A stretch of 64,000 bases of DNA. Origin: Phormidium tenue FACHB-1052. GTDB taxonomy: Bacteria; Cyanobacteriota; Cyanobacteriia; Phormidesmidales; Phormidesmidaceae. Where the stretch lies: positions 146,024 to 210,023 of the forward strand of contig NZ_JACJQN010000012.1 of the NCBI RefSeq assembly GCF_014696675.1. Reading direction: 5' to 3'. The notes below the pieces were generated by a model, which was not told where the DNA came from, did not search any database, and worked only from the letters and a program-made list of their open reading frames with translations. Below are positions 57,624 to 64,000 of this stretch, one piece after another. Each line of letters begins with the position of its first letter. The stretch's first letter is position 1. The position numbers and the translations under genes are program-made.

Positions 57624-57931
57624 CCTGATAGAACGCTGAGCACGAAGACAAAAATCTGTATGCTAAACGGAAGGTTGGTACCAGCACAGTATACGAAAAA
57701 TTATAATCATGCAAGCTATTGAGCCATTAGAAATTCATCATCAATGGTCTAGACTATGCTCAATCCTGCCGTACTTGTAAGCCATACAGCATAAAGATCT
57801 AATCATAGTTAGTGAATTCATTGATTTCAACTTGACTAGGTAAAGTTAAATCACTGAATCGAAAGGTATTTTTACAAACAGATTTAGTTCAGAATAAAAG
57901 ATATAAAAATAATTGAAAAATTTTATTAATG
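57624..57931. other. AT-rich gap after the eCIS ATPase gene
   Basis: These 308 bases are clearly AT-rich (for example the A/T runs at 57890-57930) compared with the GC-rich structural genes. No gene or terminator stem seen. It could hold a promoter for the structural operon reading left. Confidence 0.35.
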
Positions 57932-60199
57932 CTATCTATAGAGCAATTCTGCATACGGCTCTAGCTCATCGGCCATTAGTAGTTTGCCCATCTTCTGATA
58001 TTCCCGCCGAATGGCCTTTACTAGATGCGCCATAGTGACTATGCCACCATCGCTGGCAGCGAAGTAAGCGGCTTTGAGGGCGATGTTGCGAATGGCCGCG
58101 CCGGGGATATCCAATTGTTTGGCGAGAAAGTTTAGATCTAGGTCAGAGCTGTGGGGTAGATTATCGGGCCAAATTTGTTCCCAAATGTGAAGCCGCTCTG
58201 CTGCCTGGGGCAAGGCAAACTCCACGACAAATCGCAGTCGCCGCAAAAAGGCTTCATCTATATTGCTTTGCAGGTTGGTGGTGAGGATGGCGATACCGTC
58301 GTATTCCTCCATTTTCTGTAGTAGGTAGCTGGTTTCGATGTTGGCGTAGCGATCGTGGGCATCTTTGACCTCCGATCGCTTACCAAACAGCGCATCGGCT
58401 TCGTCAAATAGCAGAATGGCGTTGGCAGCGGCGGCGGCGGTAAAAATGCGGTTCAGGTTTTTCTCGGTTTCGCCAATATACTTGCTCACCATCTGAGACA
58501 GGTCAATTTTGTAGAGGTCTAGTTGCAGTTCATGGCCAATTACCTCGGCGGCCATGGTTTTACCCGTGCCTGGTGGGCCTGCAAACAGCACTGCCAGGCC
58601 GCTACCCAACGAGAGTTTGCGACCAAAGCCCCAGGTGTCTTGCACCAGATGGCGGTAGTTGACCTGATGGCAGATTTCTCGCAGTTGAGCTTTGGTGTCG
58701 GGAGGCAGCACAATATCGGCCCAGGTGTAGTGGGACTCAATTTTGCGAGATAGGTTGGCTAGGTCATGGCCTAACTGGGCGCGAGCTGCTGCGAACAGAT
58801 CCTGGAGGTGGGGAGCCTTGGCAACATCATCGCTTCCCGCTTGGATTTGCTGCCAGTGATTGGAGGTGTGGGCGATCGCAACTGCCTCAGCAATTTGCGC
58901 CGCCGTCAACCGAAACCGCCCGGCTAACTCCCGTAATTGTTCTGCTGGCAGCGATCGCCCTACGGCCTGTAGATGGCGCTGCCAAAGCTGCACGCTCTGC
59001 TCTACACCGGGCGGCGCAAATTGAATAGACAGTACCCCCAAGGGTTGTTGGGCACTAGGCACCCAGGCTTGTGTACCAGACAGTATGGCCAGATAGGGAA
59101 AATCAGCCAATTCGGTCAGTAGGGTTTGGTAGGCCAGGGCACGCTCTGGGGTTTTGAGGGTATCTAACTCCTCTAGAAACAGCACGGCCCGATGCAGCAG
59201 CGCTGCTCGAACGAGCAGACGCAGCTTTGGCTCAAGGCTGTCTTGGGAAGACACCAAACGAGCCAGATCGGCCACAATGAGCGGGGTTTGTTGGTGTTGG
59301 GCAAGGGCTGCTGCGGTGCAATATTTTTCGCCTCGATCAGGCCCGTAAAAATAAAGGCGTAGGGGAGTGTTGGTCTGCTGAGCTTGGGTCACCAGGCGGG
59401 CAAGAGACTTCACTCTGGCGTCGAGTGGGGCGATCGCATCTGATAAGCCAGTTTCTGAGCAGGAAAATCCTCTCTTTGCGCTAGCGATCGCAGCCGCTGT
59501 AGGGTGGGCACTGCCCACCACCGGAGAAAATGTTTGCCAAAAATCACCTAAAGAAGTCGGTGAAATCCACTGGCAACCAGGTATCAACTGGGCATCTAAA
59601 CCGGGTTGGCCCAGCAAGAAGCGGGTGATGGCCCCATCAAGGTGCAGTTCGTGGGCCAGCAGTGTGGGTTTTGCCGAGTTGGCGTCGGCTACTAGATGCA
59701 GCAATCTCTGGCGAATTAAGGGAGCTTCGGCGGCAAAGTGGGTGCGCCGGGTCAGTTTGGTGGTGGCATCTGCACAGAGCAGATTGAGGGCCAAATCGAC
59801 GGTGGGGCGCTTGCCACGCACGTCGTCTTGCAAATAGATATAGAGGCGTTCGTAACGGCGATCGAGTTCGGGGGCCAGGGCGATCGCCACCACATCCAGA
59901 TCAAAGTTGGACAACCCAAAGGTTTGCTGCAACCACTCCAGCCGCGAACCGGGCGGCACTAAATCGGGCGGAAACTCGGTAGGAAGATCGCCATAACCTA
60001 AAAATGCCGGGGCACCGGGTTCTCGCGTCAGCAGTTGCCCTGCGTCGGCATCGGTGACGTGCATACCCCGGTAGGGGTCGGCGCTGTCGGGGCCATAGGC
60101 TTGGTGGGCGGCTGCGATCGAACACTCCAACAGGCGATCGAGCCGCTGCAAAAAGGACAGTAGTCCGTCGAAGTCGCTAACTGTTGTCTCGTTGCCCAT
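57932..60199 (-). CDS. eCIS AAA+ ATPase (Afp15-like)
   Basis: From MGNETTVSDF (ATG at 60199; frame open to 60208) a 755-residue AAA+ protein. The N-terminal 250 residues hold a helical part and a degenerate ATPase-like region without a good Walker A (FYGPDRGEKYCTAAAL). The C-terminal AAA+ has Walker A LFAGPPGTGKTMAAEV, Walker B ILLFDEADALFGKRSEV, sensor 1 LTTNLQSNIDEAFLRRL. It is needed for assembly in other eCIS. The VVGSAHPTAAA residues (about 230-240) are encoded by a short palindromic repeat also seen elsewhere in this window. Confidence 0.93.
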   Translation of the reverse strand: MGNETTVSDFDGLLSFLQRLDRLLECSIAAAHQAYGPDSADPYRGMHVTDADAGQLLTREPGAPAFLGYGDLPTEFPPDLVPPGSRLEWLQQTFGLSNFDLDVVAIALAPELDRRYERLYIYLQDDVRGKRPTVDLALNLLCADATTKLTRRTHFAAEAPLIRQRLLHLVADANSAKPTLLAHELHLDGAITRFLLGQPGLDAQLIPGCQWISPTSLGDFWQTFSPVVGSAHPTAAAIASAKRGFSCSETGLSDAIAPLDARVKSLARLVTQAQQTNTPLRLYFYGPDRGEKYCTAAALAQHQQTPLIVADLARLVSSQDSLEPKLRLLVRAALLHRAVLFLEELDTLKTPERALAYQTLLTELADFPYLAILSGTQAWVPSAQQPLGVLSIQFAPPGVEQSVQLWQRHLQAVGRSLPAEQLRELAGRFRLTAAQIAEAVAIAHTSNHWQQIQAGSDDVAKAPHLQDLFAAARAQLGHDLANLSRKIESHYTWADIVLPPDTKAQLREICHQVNYRHLVQDTWGFGRKLSLGSGLAVLFAGPPGTGKTMAAEVIGHELQLDLYKIDLSQMVSKYIGETEKNLNRIFTAAAAANAILLFDEADALFGKRSEVKDAHDRYANIETSYLLQKMEEYDGIAILTTNLQSNIDEAFLRRLRFVVEFALPQAAERLHIWEQIWPDNLPHSSDLDLNFLAKQLDIPGAAIRNIALKAAYFAASDGGIVTMAHLVKAIRREYQKMGKLLMADELEPYAELLYR

Positions 60200-60608
60200 G
60201 CCCAGCACCTCACAGAATTCTGGTTAACTCAATGCACAGGATTAGGTTGCCGCAGCAGACAAATGATCATTACGCCACAATATTTTCCGGAGTAAACGAG
60301 CAAATTACGACGGATAGTTGAATCAACAATATATAGGGAATTGTAGAGATATTTGAGGGTGGGAACAGGTGGGGAACGGAATGAATTAAATTTTAATTGG
60401 GGGTTGAATATGGGGATCTTTCTTTAAGAAATGCTCTTGCTATAGTCGCAGCTATGACTATAGCAGTTCCCAATTCCATGAGGTACACAATTGCTGGGTT
60501 CTAGACTTCCCCAGTTTCTATCGGCCTAAGGTTCACTCTGTACCCTCTTTATTAGAGGAGCAGGGGGATTATCGAGATATACTTCACCTGAGTGAAACCC
60601 GCTATGGT
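60200..60608. other. AT-rich gap between effector and eCIS ATPase genes
   Basis: A 409-base AT-rich gap. It should hold the promoter for the AAA+ gene on the minus strand. An 11-bp palindrome, GTTGAATCAAC, is at 60317-60327 and may be an operator. No gene seen. Confidence 0.4.
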
Positions 60609-62966
60609 TCATTTATTCTTAACTAACTCTGCTTCCTTCCTTTCTGCTTTCGTCCTCTTTCTAACATTGCTCTCTAACTGGCGCGGTGTCAGCTTTGGTG
60701 GTGGCTTCAGGTTACGCGAGTTTCTCACTTGTGATGGGTCTATATACATCGCGGCTACCACTTCTTGCTGCGTCGTCTGAAGACGCCATTCCACCTCCCA
60801 TTCTGTTACTCTTCTGATCAGTTCCTCTACAAGCGTTTTATCTTCTGCACCTATCTGCGATTCGCCTTTACGTGCCGCCGCATCAACTGCTTGCGCCAAT
60901 TTAATAATATCTTCAGTCATTTCGCCATAAGACTTCGCCCACAATTCTTTGAATCCAGCATGTTCAATGTTCCACTTACGCGCTTCTGACAATGCTTTAC
61001 TTGCATTTTTCTTGGCTTCTTGGTATGAATTTTTTGGCCGCCTATTCGGTTCAAGTTTTAGGTTTTTGCTATCCTCATCCTCAGCAGTTTTTTTGAGTTT
61101 CTCCCATGAATTTCGATATATTTCTTCATTAACCGAGCAATCAATCGTTGACATATACTGCAACCTATTTGTCAACCCTTTTCCTATCCCGATTGCACGT
61201 TCTGTCGTCAACGTCGTCATTGATCCATAGCGTGTTTTCTCGTCCGAAACATTATCTGGCTTATTGTACTTTGGTGCAATTGGTGGTTGAAATTGCTTCA
61301 TTTCATAACGAAGCTTTGCTGCTTTCTTTGTGTCCTTTTCATTTGTACTGCTTGAAGTATATGCTCGAAACTTATAACTTGAACTTCTAACCGAATCCGG
61401 CTCGTAATCTCTCAAGTCAGGCGTGGCTAAAAATGTACTATATTGTCCTCTCAAGTAAGTTTCTCCATCTACTATTGCTGTGATAGAGCCAAACGTGCCG
61501 CTGCGTATCTCTGCGCTTGCGTTCCAAGCACGTGGAACCCGTCGGGGTATCTGGATTATCCAGGGTTTACTAGGGTCTATTTTTCCGATAAGCTTTAACT
61601 CAACTAGTTGCTGCTGATCGAGTTCATAATTAATATCTCCATAATCTACTTCTATTTCATAATTAATTACGCTCCCTGGTGCTGATGTACGGATCGCTTG
61701 CTCCATAGTGTTTTGGTATTCCACGGAATTGTTATAAGCCTGTTGGGGCGCAATGTTCTCCGGTATCTGTGCTGCATCTCCTAGTATTGCGTATCCAACT
61801 AAATGACCACCTGCATAATCTACCTTTGTGCCGCTGCTACTTAGAAACAACTCATCTTGTCCAAAATGGCCTATCCTAGTAACGAATTTCGGATCTTCCC
61901 GGTTTGGCCATTCTGTTGTTCCCTTATGAACCTCCGCTTTGATATGTCTCGGTCTTGTCACTTTCTCTTCGGAAACCTTTAAAGGTTTATTCTTAAGCTC
62001 ATAATTATTGCCAAAATGCTTAGACAGAATGTAGTGGGGGGTAGGCAGATCCCAGTCTGCCATGACGGAGGTAATTTTACTCGAACCGCCAGAGTCAACT
62101 CTCGTGGTAGTTGCATAGTCGGTGTCATCAAAACTGTAGACTTGAGTTCGTTGAATCATCGTCGACCCTGACTTCTCATACAAACCACGTTTTGCCCTTC
62201 CTAAGCTCTTTCCTTGTTGCTGTATAACATGGGTTAACTCGTGGGCTATTGTTGATAGTCCTTGATTACTAGCAGGTGAATATGCATTTCTTTTAAAGAA
62301 AATGTCTTGCTTTGTTGTAAATGCTTTTGCGGCAATTGATGAGTTTAACTTATCAGAGTAATTATCCGTATGCACTCGAACTTGACTAAAGTCCGCTCTA
62401 AATATTCGCTCCATTGGCTCTCGAATTGAGTCAGGTAAAGGCTGACCACCCCCACGCATCTGTTGAATTGAGCTTTCTAATTCTGGAGTTGCAGCTACTT
62501 CTCCAACTTCTCCCTGTGGTTGAACCATAGGCTTCATTTGCAGCTTGTCTTCGTCTTCATCAGGCATCACCTCTCGCTGAATGATTTGGGCCGCATTAGA
62601 CTCCACAGTCTTAGGGGCATTCAGTTGTTGCACTACTTGCTCAGCAACCCGATCTGCCTCCTGCTCATACTTGTCGTTTGGTTGACCAATTACCAGCTTC
62701 GGCTGAATCACCAGACCTTGCGGTTGAGACCCGCCTGTTATTTCTGAAGACAATCCTCGAAAACTAGATTTTTGGCTGCGCAAACTTGAGTAAGGCTGAG
62801 CATCTGCTCCCTCTCCCGTAAGCATTTGATTCACTGCCCGATTGCTCACCAACCCCTGCAACGGCTCAAGCCCGTCTTCTTTTGGCTTAGAATTAATTGC
62901 CCTAACCGGCTTTGCCTCAACCTTCTGGGCTAGAGCTTGAGCTTGAGTCAATCGCTGGTTTCCCAT
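60609..62966 (-). CDS. DUF4157 (eCIS leader) protein with probable nuclease toxin domain
   Basis: A 785-residue candidate eCIS effector. Residues 95-265 hold the DUF4157/eCIS-core leader: PNDKYEQEADRVAEQ, RADFSQVRVHTDNYSDKLNS and the metalloprotease-like TIAHELTHVIQQ (HExxH, 242-246). About 355-450 resembles a DNA/RNA non-specific endonuclease of the beta-beta-alpha-metal type: DYAGGHLVGYAILG (His388) followed by PENIAPQQAYNNSVEYQNTM EQAI. The C-terminal 200 residues are helical and very Lys/Glu-rich. The gene is notably AT-rich compared with its neighbours. It is upstream of the AAA+ gene with a 400-base gap, so it may be separately expressed. Confidence 0.82.
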   Translation of the reverse strand: MGNQRLTQAQALAQKVEAKPVRAINSKPKEDGLEPLQGLVSNRAVNQMLTGEGADAQPYSSLRSQKSSFRGLSSEITGGSQPQGLVIQPKLVIGQPNDKYEQEADRVAEQVVQQLNAPKTVESNAAQIIQREVMPDEDEDKLQMKPMVQPQGEVGEVAATPELESSIQQMRGGGQPLPDSIREPMERIFRADFSQVRVHTDNYSDKLNSSIAAKAFTTKQDIFFKRNAYSPASNQGLSTIAHELTHVIQQQGKSLGRAKRGLYEKSGSTMIQRTQVYSFDDTDYATTTRVDSGGSSKITSVMADWDLPTPHYILSKHFGNNYELKNKPLKVSEEKVTRPRHIKAEVHKGTTEWPNREDPKFVTRIGHFGQDELFLSSSGTKVDYAGGHLVGYAILGDAAQIPENIAPQQAYNNSVEYQNTMEQAIRTSAPGSVINYEIEVDYGDINYELDQQQLVELKLIGKIDPSKPWIIQIPRRVPRAWNASAEIRSGTFGSITAIVDGETYLRGQYSTFLATPDLRDYEPDSVRSSSYKFRAYTSSSTNEKDTKKAAKLRYEMKQFQPPIAPKYNKPDNVSDEKTRYGSMTTLTTERAIGIGKGLTNRLQYMSTIDCSVNEEIYRNSWEKLKKTAEDEDSKNLKLEPNRRPKNSYQEAKKNASKALSEARKWNIEHAGFKELWAKSYGEMTEDIIKLAQAVDAAARKGESQIGAEDKTLVEELIRRVTEWEVEWRLQTTQQEVVAAMYIDPSQVRNSRNLKPPPKLTPRQLESNVRKRTKAERKEAELVKNK

Positions 62967-63037
62967 GAGAGCACCGCCTGCAAGGGGCTAAAGATTCAAT
63001 TAGAACGAAATGCTGTAGCGTCAAAAATCACCTAATT

Positions 63038-63538
63038 CTAGGCCGAGACGCCTATTCGTCCAAGAGTTAGATAAATTTCCTCATACTTTAGCAACTGGCT
63101 AACTTCCTCAATAGCTGGCTTAACCACCAGCCTTTCAGCACAATAGGGCACTGGTCTGTTAGACGGTGAAGTATACACTCGCGTCGGTAAAAACGTGAGC
63201 GGCGCTACGCCAAAGCGTTGTGGGACTTGGCCAGTGTCTATCTGGTGCTTCGCGATTGTCCAGATACCTTTTGCACCCGAAAAGTCTGGCGAGAAGGCCT
63301 GGAAGTGGCGATAAAAATTAAGCGGTCTCAAGACCAACGGCGTGTGATTTGGGTTAAAACGGAGCATCCTTTTACTGCCATTAATCCCATCTTCACGCCC
63401 AGACCGACCCGACTCCACATCCACCAAGCTCTCCTCAGCCCCGGCTTCTTTAACACGAACCTTCTGCTGATCCGACGCAGCGGTGTTGTCACTTTGCCCT
63501 CGACTGCTTACACAGCAATAGCCAATAGTTGACGGCAC
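63038..63538 (-). pseudogene. Degenerate serine recombinase
   Basis: From the GTG at 63538 the first 55 residues match the N-terminus of a resolvase/invertase: STIGYCCVSSRGQSDNTAAS, DQQKVRVKEAGAEESLVDVE and SGRSGREDG. The Arg of the YxRVS active site is Cys (CCVSS), and after residue 60 the frame loses all family resemblance, so the gene is probably broken and inactive. It lies at the right end of the eCIS block, beside the HWEDGS fragment. Confidence 0.62.
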
Positions 63539-63539
63539 A

Positions 63540-63624
63540 TTACCCCTCTTCACAAGCTCCAATGCTGACCCAGCTGGTTGAGCCGTCTTCCCAGTGCTCT
63601 TTTTTCCAAAAGAGAGTTCAATAC
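63540..63624 (-). pseudogene. Decayed fragment HWEDGS copy B
   Basis: Minus-strand frame between two stops, reading TLFWKKEHWEDGSTSWVS IGACEEG. The bases 63542-63597 match 38551-38604 at about 80%, both encoding HWEDGS-SWVSIGACEE. It ends two bases before the recombinase start. See copy A. Confidence 0.5.
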
Positions 63625-63946
63625 CGTGCTATCCAATGGGGGTGTTCAACATGCTCAACGACACCTATTCAAGTGGCTAAAGTCTTAGCCTTACCAGTAT
63701 TGGGGGGTAGAGCACTGCTCAACATCTACTCAACAGTGTTCTACACCCATGGGGGTTCCCTCCTCTGGGGATATAGCTACTGCTGGATTGAACTCAGAAC
63801 TACAGAGATATGGTTGAAGCAGAACCCGATTCTCGCCTTTCTGCTGAAACTATAGAAAATTGAACACTACGACCATTGGTGGAGCCAACACCGGAACTAA
63901 TACTAAATCCGACTTAGTTACCCCTGAAATAGGGTAGGATGGGAGA
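63563..63946. other. Right-end gap up to the insertion sequence
   Basis: Apart from the HWEDGS fragment, there is an imperfect inverted repeat, TAGAGCACTG (63708-63717) with CAGTGTTCTA (63734-63743). No gene seen. The plus-strand frame 63529-63855 has no family features. Confidence 0.35.
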
Positions 63947-64000
63947 ATGCCAAGACCCCTCCATCTTGAACCTCATTTTTCAGCCGATGAGCTTAAAGCG
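63895..64000 (+). mobile_element. Left end of an IS630-type insertion sequence (partial)
   Basis: Inferred from the transposase start at 63947. The preceding TACTAAATCCGACTTAGTTA (about 63900) may be the terminal repeat region; the exact end cannot be set without the other end, which lies beyond the window. Confidence 0.4.
63947..64000 (+). CDS. IS630-family transposase / helix-turn-helix protein, N-terminal fragment
   Basis: The last 18 codons of the window read MPRPLHLEPHFSADELKA. The pattern MPxxLxLxPHxSxxEL is the usual start of IS630-type transposases and their stand-alone winged-helix halves in cyanobacteria. A GGGAG stretch precedes the ATG, but very close. The rest is outside the window. 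Confidence 0.58.
   Translation, partial: MPRPLHLEPHFSADELKA

Noticed and set aside
60317..60327. 11-bp palindrome GTTGAATCAAC upstream of the eCIS ATPase gene
   Set aside because: Too short and AT-rich to count as an operator by itself; only noted in the gap entry.
38764..62966. Prophage or type VI secretion system as an alternative to eCIS
   Set aside because: No head, portal, terminase, integrase or TssJLM-type membrane genes are seen. DUF4157, DUF4255, DUF6760 and the AAA+ gene point to eCIS.
1..64000. CRISPR arrays, tRNA or rRNA genes
   Set aside because: No regularly spaced identical repeats and no cloverleaf-like or rRNA-like sequence was recognised by eye; a tRNAscan or CRISPR search would settle it.

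Overview
The window looks like chromosomal DNA of a filamentous, Leptolyngbya/Nodosilinea-type cyanobacterium. This is inferred from the very frequent HIP1 palindrome GCGATCGC, the GC-rich composition, and typical cyanobacterial proteins: a kinase/ATPase/GAF/histidine-kinase giant, a DUF2811 protein, aerobic HemF, and an Mrp without the usual C-terminal CxxC. No tRNA, rRNA or CRISPR array was seen.

Left part (0-7.9 kb) is housekeeping. It has an ABC-transporter ATPase (-), a CobD-like decarboxylase and HU (-), hemF (-), then an SRPBCC protein, mrp and rodA (+). From 7.9 to 13.9 kb is an accessory block, all on the minus strand. It holds three tightly spaced genes (winged-helix protein, AAA ATPase, and a Cas4/RecB-type Fe-S nuclease fused to an FtsK/HerA motor), followed upstream by a vapBC toxin-antitoxin pair. 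The triad looks like a DNA-processing or defence system that I cannot assign to a named type. A repeat-rich gap (14.08-14.37 kb, degenerate 21-bp units) and a decayed rodA fragment (15.25-15.34 kb) follow.

Middle (15.3-38.3 kb): acyP, alaS, ppk2, a TPR lipoprotein-like/exported protein, queG, ftsX, a CheY-like regulator, a DUF1003 protein, a ParA-like ATPase with a coiled-coil partner (McdAB-like candidate), a DUF2811 protein, a small membrane protein and an SDR oxidoreductase. Then comes a four-gene minus-strand signalling operon (38.26 to 28.0 kb): a 2050-residue Ser/Thr kinase-ATPase-GAF-histidine kinase-receiver protein, a REC-GAF-histidine kinase, an Rcp1-like receiver and a REC-PAS-histidine kinase-REC protein, joined by 4-nt overlaps or a 3-nt gap.

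Right part (38.76-63.0 kb) is a nearly complete extracellular/thylakoid-type contractile injection system (eCIS), all on the minus strand. In gene order it reads: DUF4157 nuclease effector, AAA+ ATPase, DUF4255 terminator, two sheaths, tube, assembly-chaperone-like protein, a 51-residue DUF6760 protein missed by length filters, second tube, Pro/Ala-rich protein, LysM hub adaptor, split spike (gpD-like and gpV-like with a beta-helix), PAAR tip, gp25, two baseplate-J proteins, tail protein I, S74 tail fibre, and a small coiled-coil protein. Most structural genes overlap by 1-22 nt, so they probably form one translationally coupled unit. No typical tape-measure protein is evident. The AT-rich effector gene carries an HExxH DUF4157 leader followed by a probable beta-beta-alpha-metal (DNA/RNA non-specific) nuclease domain, so the injected cargo is probably a nuclease.

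The eCIS block is bracketed by two copies of a short decayed coding fragment (38.51-38.62 and 63.54-63.62 kb). At the right edge lie a degenerate serine recombinase and the start of an IS630-type insertion sequence, so the block has features of a genomic island.
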